From positions 248,001-312,000 of the forward strand of contig NZ_QJRJ01000081.1 of the NCBI RefSeq assembly GCF_003254625.1: DNA of 64,000 nucleotides. The letters are read 5' to 3'. The notes below the pieces were generated by a model. It did not search any database. It saw only the letters and a list, made by a program, of their open reading frames with translations, and was not told where the DNA came from. The position numbers were made by a program, and so were the translations under genes. Below are positions 7,621-16,674 of this stretch, in pieces; the first letter of the stretch is position 1; the number at the start of each line of letters is the position of its first letter. Source of the stretch: Flavobacterium ginsenosidimutans (lineage in GTDB: Bacteria > Bacteroidota > Bacteroidia > Flavobacteriales > Flavobacteriaceae).

Positions 7621-8235
7621 ATGAAGAAAATAATCTTATTATTAGCATTAGCATTTTCTGCTTTTCTATCTCACGCACAAAATGCTGTAACACTTAAAGC
7701 GGGCGATGCCGCTCCAGATTTCAAACTGAAAAATGTTGACAACAAAGACGTTTCTTTTGGAACTTTTAAAGATGCAAAAGGTTATATCGTCGTTTTTACT
7801 TGTAATACTTGTCCATACGCAATTGGTTATGAGCAAAGAATTATCGATTTAGATAAAAAATTCAGATCACAAGGATATCCTGTAATTGCAATAAATCCAA
7901 ATGATCCTGAAGCTTCTAATGCAGATACATTTGCAAAAATGCAAGATTTAGCAAAAGATAAAAAATATCCTTTCCCATATTTATTTGACCCAGGACAAAA
8001 AATTACAGATGAATATGGTGCAAAACGCACACCTCACATTTTTATCGTTTCTAAAACTTCAAAAGGAAATGTTGTAGAATATGTTGGAGCAATCGATAAT
8101 GATCCAGAAGGAAATAACCCTCAAAAAGTAAAATATGCAGAAGATGTAATTGCATCATTAAAAAGCGGTCAAAAACCAGCAATTACCCAAACTAAAGAAA
8201 TTGGCTGTACAGTAAAAAGAAAAGCAAAAGCTTAA
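7621..8235 (+). CDS. Exported thioredoxin-fold/peroxiredoxin-like (AhpC/TSA-redoxin) protein
   Basis: A 204-residue protein with a signal peptide cleaved after about residue 19 (LSHAQ). The redoxin domain starts at KAGDAAPDFKLKNVD, with a Cys-x2-Cys pair C61-x-x-C64 in FTCNTCPYA. This differs from true peroxiredoxins, which have a single peroxidatic Cys in a PxxxTxxC context. A GAKRTPHIFIV segment carries the cis-proline. The family is usually annotated thioredoxin-like or redoxin. Being coupled to a TlpA-like gene suggests the two may act as electron-passing partners in the periplasm. Confidence 0.85.
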   Translation: MKKIILLLALAFSAFLSHAQNAVTLKAGDAAPDFKLKNVDNKDVSFGTFKDAKGYIVVFTCNTCPYAIGYEQRIIDLDKKFRSQGYPVIAINPNDPEASNADTFAKMQDLAKDKKYPFPYLFDPGQKITDEYGAKRTPHIFIVSKTSKGNVVEYVGAIDNDPEGNNPQKVKYAEDVIASLKSGQKPAITQTKEIGCTVKRKAKA

Positions 8236-8241
8236 TTTTTT

Positions 8242-8306
8242 TGTTTCAAGTTTAAAGTTTCATGTTTTATTCCGTTGCGTTTAACTTGAAACCTGAAACC
8301 TGAAAC
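8242..8306. repeat. Imperfect intergenic inverted repeat
   Basis: Left arm GTTTCAAGTTTAAAGTTTCA and right arm AACTTGAAACCTGAAACCTG form an imperfect palindrome just before the terminator. It is one of several unrelated palindromes in gaps of this window. Confidence 0.6.
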
Positions 8307-8323
8307 AAAAAAACATAAAATAG

Positions 8324-8349
8324 AAACGCCCCATATTTGGGGCGTTTTT
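8324..8349. terminator. Rho-independent terminator between convergent genes
   Basis: Arms AAACGCCCC and GGGGCGTTT with a short ATATTT loop and a T run. Confidence 0.85.
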
Positions 8350-8376
8350 GGCATGTATAGTGAACAAGTTTACTTT

Positions 8377-9606
8377 CTATTTTTTATCAATTTTGTAAAG
8401 TCTTCCTTGATCGGTAACGGCGTATAATGCTTCATCTTTTCCTTGAGTAATATCTCTAAATCTTTGTCCTTGTCCGGCCAATAATCGTTCTTCTCCAGCG
8501 ACTTTATTATCTTTAAAAGCTAAGCGAACAATATGTGTGCCACTTAATGAACCAATGAATAGATTATTTTGCCATTCTGGAATACGGTTTCCAGCGTAGA
8601 AAGTCATACCGCTAGGAGAAACTACAGGATCCCAATAATAAACGGGCTGTTCCATTCCAGTTAGCTGTGTAATTCCTTCTCCAATTTTTTCTCCGCTATA
8701 TTCGATTCCGTAAGTAATTGTTGGCCAGCCATAATTTGCCCCAGCTTTAATTCGGTTAATTTCGTCGCCGCCTCTCGGCCCATGCTCGCTTTGCCATAAT
8801 TCACCCGTTGTTGGATGAATAGCCAAGCCTTGCGGATTTCTATGGCCAATAGTGTAAAGTTCTGGTAAAGCCCCACTTTGTGTAAAAGATGGATTTCCTG
8901 CTGCAGCTTGTCCGTTCGTTGTAATACGAACAATTTTACCCAAACTACTGGTTACAGACTGCGCTAGCGGACGTGTTTGTAAAACAGATCTTTCACCAAT
9001 GCTCACAAAAAGATTTCCAGTTTTGTCAAATAAAACTCGGCCTCCATAGTGTAGTGTGCTTGCGTTTGGTGTATTCGAACGATAAATAACAGTTGTATTT
9101 TCAAGTGCAGTTTCGTTGTCTGAAATTCGTCCTTTCGCGACAGCGGTAATATTTCCGCCAGCTACAATTTCAGAGAAGGTGAAATAAATCATTCTGTTTG
9201 TTGCAAATTCAGGATCTAGGCAAATTCCTAATAACCCACCTTGATCTGCTGGATTAACAGTAGGCACACCAGTTAAAGCATTACCAATAACTCCAGCTTG
9301 AGTAACAATTCGAATATTGCCTGCTTTTTCAGTAACTAAAAGACGTCCGTCAGGAAGATAAGCAACTCCCCAAGGGGCACTTAAACCGCTGGTAATTACT
9401 TTAGCTTCATATTCTGTTGTGGTTTGAATACTTCCTGCACGTGTCTGTCCGGAAAAGGCTGGCTGATAAGTTGTATTTGCAGTACCAGTTTCGACAGGCG
9501 GTCCTGTTGGTCCTGGATCGGTGCCTTCGTCAGTATTGTCGTTATTTGAACAACTTCCTAAAGCGAAAATTGCGGTAAGAAGAAAAATACTTTTTTGAAT
9601 TATCAT
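8377..9606 (-). CDS. PQQ-dependent sugar dehydrogenase (soluble aldose dehydrogenase type), lipoprotein
   Basis: A 409-residue protein with a lipobox signal (FALGSCSNN; Cys near residue 19), a Gly/Pro/Thr linker to about residue 60, then a six-bladed beta-propeller of the Asd/YliI type. Landmarks are SGLSAPWGVAYLPDGRLLVTE, GLLGICLDPEF, LHYGGRVLFDKTGNLFVSIG, GHRNPQGLAIHPTTGELWQSEHG, GGDEINRIKAGANYGWP and PSGMTFY. The GHRNPQG and EHGPRGGDE segments hold the expected PQQ and catalytic residues. The enzyme would oxidise aldoses in the periplasm and pass electrons to the respiratory chain. No PQQ biosynthesis genes are visible, so the cofactor may be scavenged. Confidence 0.88.
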   Translation of the reverse strand: MIIQKSIFLLTAIFALGSCSNNDNTDEGTDPGPTGPPVETGTANTTYQPAFSGQTRAGSIQTTTEYEAKVITSGLSAPWGVAYLPDGRLLVTEKAGNIRIVTQAGVIGNALTGVPTVNPADQGGLLGICLDPEFATNRMIYFTFSEIVAGGNITAVAKGRISDNETALENTTVIYRSNTPNASTLHYGGRVLFDKTGNLFVSIGERSVLQTRPLAQSVTSSLGKIVRITTNGQAAAGNPSFTQSGALPELYTIGHRNPQGLAIHPTTGELWQSEHGPRGGDEINRIKAGANYGWPTITYGIEYSGEKIGEGITQLTGMEQPVYYWDPVVSPSGMTFYAGNRIPEWQNNLFIGSLSGTHIVRLAFKDNKVAGEERLLAGQGQRFRDITQGKDEALYAVTDQGRLYKIDKK

Positions 9607-9765
9607 AATGCTTTCATTTTATAGGTTAAAAAATAGCTCTGCATTATCAAACATCCAAAAGTGAATATTGTTTTTAGAGATTCATTAAAATGAAAGTTTT
9701 GCTTTTGAATGAAATTCTCCAGTTATATTTTCAATTAAAGATGCCTAAATGCTTATGCTATTTTT

Positions 9766-9873
9766 ATGAAGCAAAAGAATTTCAAACTAGAAATTAAACT
9801 TCTTTTAGGAAAGCATTTAGTGGGACATGCATTAATTGAAAAACGGGATATTGTTGGAAAATATTGCCAGTAA
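9766..9873 (+). CDS. Possible 35-residue small peptide
   Basis: A short ATG frame encodes a basic peptide beginning MKQKNFKLEIKLLLGKHLVG. No good ribosome-binding site or promoter box was found, and I know no matching family. It sits in a 353-base gap between two leftward genes that is otherwise empty. It may be a chance frame or a remnant. Confidence 0.2.
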   Translation: MKQKNFKLEIKLLLGKHLVGHALIEKRDIVGKYCQ

Positions 9874-9959
9874 GAATTAGATTATTTATTTCTTAGCCAA
9901 AATTTAACATTCAAAAGTTGAAAGAGAATAAGCTTGAAGTCTTATTCTCAAAGGTGTTT

Positions 9960-10286
9960 TTAAAGACTTTTTAATTTTTTCATGAAGATTGGAAAAACTT
10001 CATTTAATTCATCAAAAAGCGGATTTTTGCGATTTTTTATTTTGATTTCGCTAAATAATTTTAATCCTAAAGCAAACTGAACTGCTTGAGAATCGTCTGG
10101 AAAAATGTTTTTTTCTTTGATTCGTTCTATAATTGCGAAAATTTCGTCGTGATTGTCAAATTCGATTCCTAATTCTTTTGCTGGCTGAGTTTCGCCGTTT
10201 GCATATTCCTTTAGACTTAAAGTCAGGTAATATTTGTTTGATCTTTTTTCCATGATTTTTTGTAATTCTAATTTTATTTCAGCCAC
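9960..10286 (-). CDS. DUF3861-like small protein
   Basis: A protein of up to 108 residues. The longest frame overlaps the end of the response-regulator gene by 13 bases; an internal Met at residue 12 (MEKRSNKYYLTL, start 10253) fits the family length better. The C-terminal block AVQFALGLKLFSEIKIKNRKNPLFDEL and the preceding HDEIFAIIERIKEK match my memory of DUF3861. Function is unknown. It is the third gene of the LytS-LytR operon and probably cotranscribed. Confidence 0.7.
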   Translation of the reverse strand: MAEIKLELQKIMEKRSNKYYLTLSLKEYANGETQPAKELGIEFDNHDEIFAIIERIKEKNIFPDDSQAVQFALGLKLFSEIKIKNRKNPLFDELNEVFPIFMKKLKSL

Positions 10287-11005
10287 TTATCGACTAGTGT
10301 TTTAAAAGCTTCTTTATATTGTTCGCCGATTGTAACTTCTATTTTATCAATAAAAATGAAGTTTTTACTAATTGCGCTTATTTTATCTAGCGAAACAATA
10401 AACGAACGGTGAACACGCATAAATTTTGATGAAGGAAGTTTTTCTTCGAGAGCTTTTAGAGAAATCAGTGATAATAAAGCTTTTTGAGAATCTTCAAGAT
10501 GTACTTTTACATAATCTTTCAGACTTTCGATATAAGTAATGTCTTTTAATGAAATTCTAACCCATTGGTATTCGACTTTTAGAAAGATAAATTCATCATC
10601 AGCCGCAATAGTATTAAAGTGATTATTAGCTTCTTCTGATAATTGTAAAACTTTACTCGAAGCGCGAAGGAATTCTTCGTAACTAAAAGGTTTCAAAAGA
10701 TAATCGACTGCATTAACACGATAACCTTCAATTGCATAATGATTGTATGCCGTTGTAAACACGATTTTTGGCAACGGTCCAGGCTGATCTTGAAGAAGTC
10801 TTGCCAATTCCATTCCGCTCAAATTGGGCATATTGATGTCTAAGAAAACTAGATCAGGTTTTGTTTCTCGAATGATACCCATTGCGTCTACAGCATTGTC
10901 GCATGTTGTTATTAATTCTAAAAACGGAGTTTGGTGTATAAACGTTTCTACTAGTTTTAAAGCCAATGGTTCATCATCTACCGCTATACATTTTAATAAG
11001 GTCAT
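10274..11005 (-). CDS. LytR/AlgR-type response regulator (receiver + LytTR DNA-binding domain)
   Basis: 243 residues. The receiver domain (about 5-120) has D10-D11, the phosphoacceptor D56 in DLVFLDINMP, the Thr-containing VFTTAY strand, and K105 in YLLKPF. The C-terminal LytTR domain (about 140-240) contains YVKVHLED and FMRVHRSFIVSLDKISAI. It would bind DNA when phosphorylated by the sensor kinase whose gene overlaps it by 4 bases (ATGA). The operon is divergent from an RND efflux pump, a plausible but unproven target. Confidence 0.93.
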   Translation of the reverse strand: MTLLKCIAVDDEPLALKLVETFIHQTPFLELITTCDNAVDAMGIIRETKPDLVFLDINMPNLSGMELARLLQDQPGPLPKIVFTTAYNHYAIEGYRVNAVDYLLKPFSYEEFLRASSKVLQLSEEANNHFNTIAADDEFIFLKVEYQWVRISLKDITYIESLKDYVKVHLEDSQKALLSLISLKALEEKLPSSKFMRVHRSFIVSLDKISAISKNFIFIDKIEVTIGEQYKEAFKTLVDKWLK

Positions 11006-12075
11006 TGCTCTAAAGTTATTTTCAGTTTAATTTTATATGTTCCGTGATTGGTAACTCCAAAAGTGATAGAATGCTGATTTGGATAAATCAATTGCAATCT
11101 ACGTTTGGTATTGGTTAAACCAATTCCGCCTTCATCAGAAACTGATGTTTTTTCGAAGAAAGTATTTTCTACTTCAAATTCAAGATCAGTATCATTTTGC
11201 GAAAGTTTAATGTGTATTTCGCTTTTATCAGTTGCATGAACGCCATGTTTAAATGCATTTTCTACTAAAGGTAATAATAACATTGGAACAATTGGATAAT
11301 CATGCAGTTTTTCAGGGATTTCTGTAGTGATAGTTAATTTACTATTGGCACGAAGTTTCATCAAAGCGATAAAATCTTTTAAGAATTCAACTTCTTTAAA
11401 TAATGTCGTTCGTTCGCCTTCTGTGCTGTAAAGCAAATAACGCATCATTCGGCTTAAAGTATGAAGTGCATTTCTAGAATCTTCAATATCAGTATAAGTA
11501 AGCGAATAAATGCTATTAAGTGAATTAAAGAAAAAATGGGGATTTATCTGTGCTTTCAGCATGGCTAATTCAGCCATAGTTTTGTCTTGCTCTAATTTAA
11601 GTTTATGCTGTGCAGCTTTCTGCCAATGCTGTAACATGGCCCAGCTCGTACTGATTCCTAAAACCAGTAATGTCAGTGTAAAAACGTAATTGTCAAAGTA
11701 CGGATTTTTATATTTTTTAAAACCAATTGCTTTACTAATTTGATTATGAAGATCCGTTTGAGAAGTATAAAAATAAGCGATTAATTGTAATGTAAGAATG
11801 GCAAGAAAGGCCCAGATTAAATAGAGAGAAGTATTGTCTTTAATAATGGTTTTTGGAACAACGATTTTTGCTGTTGAATAAAAAACAACTATTAAAAGAA
11901 ATAAGATTATACTCTGCCAAAGCCAGAATGCTTGCGGAAGTACAACATTCCAAGTTAAAGGAATGTAAAACAACATAAGATACCCTAATAAGAACCATCC
12001 CAGTATGTGTAATCCAGTAAAAAGATAAGGTCTAAAAAAGTTTGGTGTCATTTTAATTTCTGATTTTAAGGACAA
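11002..12075 (-). CDS. LytS/YehU-type sensor histidine kinase
   Basis: A 357-residue membrane kinase. Four transmembrane segments occupy about residues 18-145, followed by a short coiled coil (HKLKLEQDKTMAELAMLKAQ). The phosphoacceptor His is H180 in INPHFFFNSLN, the signature of the His_kinase (PF06580) family. The ATPase N-box is LLPLVENAFKHG and the G-box is GGIGLTN. Met-9 (start 12051) is an alternative start because the first eight residues are hydrophilic. No extracellular sensor domain is obvious, so the signal may be sensed within the membrane. It is coupled to the LytTR regulator. Confidence 0.92.
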   Translation of the reverse strand: MSLKSEIKMTPNFFRPYLFTGLHILGWFLLGYLMLFYIPLTWNVVLPQAFWLWQSIILFLLIVVFYSTAKIVVPKTIIKDNTSLYLIWAFLAILTLQLIAYFYTSQTDLHNQISKAIGFKKYKNPYFDNYVFTLTLLVLGISTSWAMLQHWQKAAQHKLKLEQDKTMAELAMLKAQINPHFFFNSLNSIYSLTYTDIEDSRNALHTLSRMMRYLLYSTEGERTTLFKEVEFLKDFIALMKLRANSKLTITTEIPEKLHDYPIVPMLLLPLVENAFKHGVHATDKSEIHIKLSQNDTDLEFEVENTFFEKTSVSDEGGIGLTNTKRRLQLIYPNQHSITFGVTNHGTYKIKLKITLEQ

Positions 12076-12316
12076 TATTACATTTTATTTGAATATAAAA
12101 TTTGAGCAATCGCCCAAACCCGATTTAGAGTCTCTAAAAAGCATTTTAGAACCGATAAGATAAAAATTAAACACTTGTTTAATATTTAAAAAAATTCCGT
12201 CGGCTGTCATCTTGCCTTTATCGATTGTCTCTCGCTCTTCGTCTATTTGAAAAATTTCGTGTGTTATATTTTAGTTCTTTTGTTGGCATATAATAGATAA
12301 TTACACATTTTTCAAG

Positions 12317-13480
12317 ATGAAGAAGCAATCATTTTTAAGTATTCTCGCAGCCTCAGTTATTATCGCTTCTTGCGGTAATAAAAATGATAAATCGGCACAA
12401 GCCGGCGGTGCACCGCAAATCAAAGAGTATAAAACTGTTGTATTACAGCCGGAATCTGCTACATTAAACAGCGACTTTCCAGCTAGTATACAAGGACAGC
12501 AAAATATAGAAATCCGTCCAAGAGTTGAAGGTTACATCGATAAGATTTTTGTTGATGAAGGAGCAGTAGTAAAAGCTGGACAGCCATTATTTAAAATCAG
12601 CGCGCCAGAGTATGAACAACAAGTTCGTACAGCAGCAGCAAGTATTAAAAGTGCTCAAGCAGAAGTAAGTTCAGCAAAATTGGCTGTAAATAAAGTTAAG
12701 CCATTGGTAGAAAAAGGAATCATTAGTAAATATGATTTAGAATCTGCTCAATATACTTATGAGTCAGCTGTTGCGGCTTTGGCTCAAGCAAATGCAGCTT
12801 TAGTAAATGCTAAAGTTAATTTAGGATATACAACTGTTACAAGTCCAGTAAATGGAGTTGTAGGCTCAATTCCTTTCCGTTTAGGAAGTTTAGTAAGCTC
12901 TAATACAACAGAACCTTTAACAACAGTTTCTAGTATTGGAAATGTCTATGCTTATTTCGCTATGAACGAAAAAGCACTTTTAAACTTTACTAAAGAAAAC
13001 AGTACTGGAGCTTCATTAACTCAGAAAATCAAAACCATGCCAGCGGTTTCATTATTATTATCAGATGGTTCGGCGTATGATGAAAAAGGGAATATTGAAA
13101 CCGTAAACGGATTGATCAATACTGAAACAGGAACTGTAAATGTAAGAGCTCGTTTCCCAAATCCAAAAGGAATTATCAGAAGCGGAAGCAGTACCACAGT
13201 TCGTATTCCAAAAGACATAAAAGAAGGAATCATTGTTCCTCAAAGTGCAACGTTTGAACTTCAGGATAAAATGTTTGCGGTAGTATTAGGAAAAGACAAT
13301 AAAACAAAGAATGTAAATATTACGGTGCTTGAAAATACAGCAGGAAATTATTACGTGGTAACAAGCGGTTTACAAGCAGGAGATCAAATCGTATTAGAAG
13401 GAGTAGCTTCATTAAAAGAAGGAACTGAAATTAAAGCCCAAACTCAAAGCCAGGAAACAGTTTACGCCGAATTAAAATAA
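12317..13480 (+). CDS. RND efflux periplasmic adaptor (membrane fusion protein), lipoprotein
   Basis: 387 residues with lipobox IIASCGNKN (Cys near residue 19). Family landmarks: biotinyl-lipoyl half (IEIRPRVEGYIDKIFVDEGA), alpha-hairpin (about 100-165, Ala/Gln-rich), second lipoyl half (NLGYTTVTSPVNGVVG), then beta-barrel and membrane-proximal domains. Together with the next two genes it forms a complete AcrAB-TolC-type system. It lies 5 bases ahead of the permease gene. The 241-base divergent region 12076-12316 would hold promoters for both the pump and the LytS/LytR operon; I found no clear TAnnTTTG box there. Confidence 0.93.
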   Translation: MKKQSFLSILAASVIIASCGNKNDKSAQAGGAPQIKEYKTVVLQPESATLNSDFPASIQGQQNIEIRPRVEGYIDKIFVDEGAVVKAGQPLFKISAPEYEQQVRTAAASIKSAQAEVSSAKLAVNKVKPLVEKGIISKYDLESAQYTYESAVAALAQANAALVNAKVNLGYTTVTSPVNGVVGSIPFRLGSLVSSNTTEPLTTVSSIGNVYAYFAMNEKALLNFTKENSTGASLTQKIKTMPAVSLLLSDGSAYDEKGNIETVNGLINTETGTVNVRARFPNPKGIIRSGSSTTVRIPKDIKEGIIVPQSATFELQDKMFAVVLGKDNKTKNVNITVLENTAGNYYVVTSGLQAGDQIVLEGVASLKEGTEIKAQTQSQETVYAELK

Positions 13481-13485
13481 AAAAA

Positions 13486-16400
13486 ATGTTTAAAAAATTT
13501 ATACAAAGACCCGTACTCTCGACGGTAATATCTGTTATTATCGTTATTTTAGGTGTTTTAGGCCTAATTGAGTTACCGATTTCTCAATATCCGGATATTG
13601 CACCGCCAACGGTAAACGTGGCAGCAAGTTATACCGGAGCCAATGCAGATGTGGTACTTAAAAGTATTGTAATTCCGTTGGAAGAACAAATTAATGGTGT
13701 AGAAAACATGACTTACATGACTTCTACAGCCACAAATGATGGAAATGCTTCTATTAAAGTTTTCTTTAAAGTGGGAACCAATCCTGATTTAGCAGCGGTA
13801 AACGTTCAAAACAGGGTTTCGAGAGCAACAAGTTTACTACCTGTAGAGGTAACTCAGGCAGGGGTTACTGTTACGAAAAGCCAGAGTAGTAACTTGTTGA
13901 TTTTCTCTTTATACAGTGATGATAAAGCTTACGACCAAACGTTTCTTCAAAATTATGCGAAGATTAACCTTGTACCACAGATTCAGCGTGTAGTTGGAGT
14001 AGGTGATGTAACTGTTTTTGGTTCAAAAGATTACTCTATGAGAATCTGGCTGAAACCAGACGTAATGCAGCAATATAAACTGATTCCAAGTGATATTTCT
14101 ACAGCTTTGGCTGAGCAGAATATCGAAGCAGCACCAGGTAAATTTGGTGAAAACGGAAATCAGGCGTTTCAATACGTAATTAAATATAAAGGACGTTTAA
14201 CCAGCGCTCAAGAATTTGAAAATATTATTATCAAATCTGTTGGGAACGGACAAATGTTGAGACTTAAAGATGTGGCTAAAGTAGAGTTAGGATCTTTAAG
14301 TTATTCATCAACTATTAAAACAAACGGTGTAGAATCGGCAGCAATGGCAATCAGCCAGACTCCGGGATCTAATGCACGAGATGTAATTATCAATTCTAAA
14401 AAACTGATTGAAGAAGCTGCAAAGAGTTTTCCAAAAGGAATGAAATACACCATCATGGTGGATGTCAACGAAAATCTGGATGCTTCTATCGAGAAAGTAA
14501 TTCACACTTTGATTGAAGCTTTTATATTGGTTTTCATCGTAGTATTCATTTTCCTTCAAGATTTTAGATCGACTTTAATTCCGGCGATTGCAGTTCCGGT
14601 TGCGATTGTAGGTACGTTTTTCTTCCTGAATTTATTCGGATTTACGATTAACTTACTGACGCTTTTTGCAATGGTACTTGCCATTGGTATTGTGGTCGAT
14701 GATGCGATTGTGGTCGTTGAGGCGGTACACGCCAAACTCGATCACGGATATAAATCGGCTAAAAAAGCGACTATTCATGCAATGGACGAAATTTCGGGAG
14801 CGATTATTTCGATTACTTTGGTAATGGCCGCGGTATTTATTCCAGTAACCTTTATTAACGGATCAACTGGAGTTTTCTATAAACAGTTTGGTATTACACT
14901 GGCTGTTGCGATTATTCTTTCGGCAGTTAACGCCTTGACTTTGAGTCCAGCTTTATGTGCGCTTTTATTGAAACCACATGCCGACGATCATAAACATAAA
15001 AGCTATTTACAGCGTTTTTATACTTCATTCAACGTTGCATTCGATAATGTTACGGCACGATACAAACGTTCTGTAAGTTTCCTTTCTGCGAAAAAATGGA
15101 TTGCATTGGCTTCAATCGTAATTGCTGGTGTGGCATTGGTTTATATGATGAAAACTACACCTTCAGCTTTCGTTCCTTCGGAAGATCAGGGAACTGTTTT
15201 CGCGAATATTAGTTTACCGCCATCAGCTTCGATGGAACGTTCAGATATTATTGCGAAAAGAGTTGATAGTATTGCGAAAACTATTCCAGGAGTTAAAAAT
15301 ACACTTCGTATTGTTGGACAGAACTTTACTGCGGGAGCGGGAAGTGCTTACAGTATGGTAATTGTGAAATTATATCCTTGGGATCAGCGTGATTTAAGTG
15401 TGGATGATGTAATTGGACAGCTTTTTGCTAAAACTAGCGGTATTCGTGAAGCAAGTATTTTCTTCATTTCGCCTCCAACGATTCAAGGTTTTGGACAAAG
15501 TGGTGGATTTGAATTCCAGTTACAGGATAAAGGAGGACATACAACTTCTGAGTTTTATAAAGTAAATAATGAGTTCTTGGCAAAATTAGCAGAACGTCCA
15601 GAAATTCAATACGCAACGACGCCATTCAACCCTGGATTCCCTCAGTATATGATGGATATTAATTTAGCGAAAGCGAAAGATGCTGGAGTTTCTGTAAATA
15701 CTATTCTGTCAACAATGCAAGGTTACTATGGTGGATTGTACGCTTCGAATTTCAACAAATTCGGTAAACAATACCGTGTAATGGTTCAGGCAGCTCCAGA
15801 ATTTAGAGCGAATACAGAAGGATTGAATAAAATATTCGTTCGAAACAGTGCAGGAAATATGGCACCAATTACAGAGTTCGTAAAAATGACAAGGGTATTT
15901 GGACCAGAATCTATTTCGAGATTTAACTTATTTACGTCAATTTCGATTACGGGAGCACCAAAACCAGGTTATAGTTCTGGAGATGCTATTAAAGCAATTC
16001 AAGAAGTGGCTGCAGAAAATCTTCCAGCTGGTTATGGATATGAATTCTCTGGATTAACTCGTGAGGAATTAGCTTCGGGAAGTGAAACGATTTTCATTTT
16101 CTTATTGTGTTTGGTATTCGTTTATTTCTTGTTAAGTGCGCAGTACGAAAGTTATATTTTGCCATTTGCAGTATTATTATCAATTCCGTTTGGATTGGCG
16201 GGAGCTTATTTATTCTCGATTATTTTTAAACTGAATAGTAATATCTACTTGCAGATTTCCTTAATCATGCTTATCGGACTTTTGGCGAAGAACGGTATTT
16301 TGATTGTCGAATTTGCTTTGGACAGAAGACGTAAAGGTCTGCCTATTGTACAAGCGGCGATTGAAGGAGCAGTAGCACGTTTACGTCCGATCTTGATGAC

Positions 16401-16656
16401 TTCATTTGCTTTTATTCTCGGACTTGTTCCTTTGATGTTTGCTTCTGGCGCAGGTGCTGTTGGTAATAAATCTATTGGTACAGGAGCCGTAGGAGGTATG
16501 TTAATTGGTACAATCTTAGGAGTTTTCGTAATTCCTGTATTGTTTATCATTTTCCAAACATTACAAGAAAAAGTAAGCGGACCAGCAAAAGATGGTTATG
16601 ATGATGAAGATGACGATGAAGACGAAATTCATTTAATAGAAGCTCACAAAGAGTAA
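13486..16656 (+). CDS. RND efflux permease, HAE-1 (AcrB-like) family
   Basis: 1056 residues, full length. Typical opening FIQRPVLSTVISVIIVILGVL and ISQYPDIAPP. The proton-relay aspartates are D405-D406 in GIVVDDAIVVVEAVHA, and the lysine equivalent to AcrB K940 is K935 in GLLAKNGILIVEFA. Both large periplasmic loops are present. The C-terminal tail is very acidic (DDEDDDEDE). As a drug/proton antiporter it would work with the adjacent adaptor and outer-membrane factor. The substrate is unknown. Confidence 0.95.
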   Translation: MFKKFIQRPVLSTVISVIIVILGVLGLIELPISQYPDIAPPTVNVAASYTGANADVVLKSIVIPLEEQINGVENMTYMTSTATNDGNASIKVFFKVGTNPDLAAVNVQNRVSRATSLLPVEVTQAGVTVTKSQSSNLLIFSLYSDDKAYDQTFLQNYAKINLVPQIQRVVGVGDVTVFGSKDYSMRIWLKPDVMQQYKLIPSDISTALAEQNIEAAPGKFGENGNQAFQYVIKYKGRLTSAQEFENIIIKSVGNGQMLRLKDVAKVELGSLSYSSTIKTNGVESAAMAISQTPGSNARDVIINSKKLIEEAAKSFPKGMKYTIMVDVNENLDASIEKVIHTLIEAFILVFIVVFIFLQDFRSTLIPAIAVPVAIVGTFFFLNLFGFTINLLTLFAMVLAIGIVVDDAIVVVEAVHAKLDHGYKSAKKATIHAMDEISGAIISITLVMAAVFIPVTFINGSTGVFYKQFGITLAVAIILSAVNALTLSPALCALLLKPHADDHKHKSYLQRFYTSFNVAFDNVTARYKRSVSFLSAKKWIALASIVIAGVALVYMMKTTPSAFVPSEDQGTVFANISLPPSASMERSDIIAKRVDSIAKTIPGVKNTLRIVGQNFTAGAGSAYSMVIVKLYPWDQRDLSVDDVIGQLFAKTSGIREASIFFISPPTIQGFGQSGGFEFQLQDKGGHTTSEFYKVNNEFLAKLAERPEIQYATTPFNPGFPQYMMDINLAKAKDAGVSVNTILSTMQGYYGGLYASNFNKFGKQYRVMVQAAPEFRANTEGLNKIFVRNSAGNMAPITEFVKMTRVFGPESISRFNLFTSISITGAPKPGYSSGDAIKAIQEVAAENLPAGYGYEFSGLTREELASGSETIFIFLLCLVFVYFLLSAQYESYILPFAVLLSIPFGLAGAYLFSIIFKLNSNIYLQISLIMLIGLLAKNGILIVEFALDRRRKGLPIVQAAIEGAVARLRPILMTSFAFILGLVPLMFASGAGAVGNKSIGTGAVGGMLIGTILGVFVIPVLFIIFQTLQEKVSGPAKDGYDDEDDDEDEIHLIEAHKE

Positions 16657-16674
16657 AATTTAATTACAATAAAG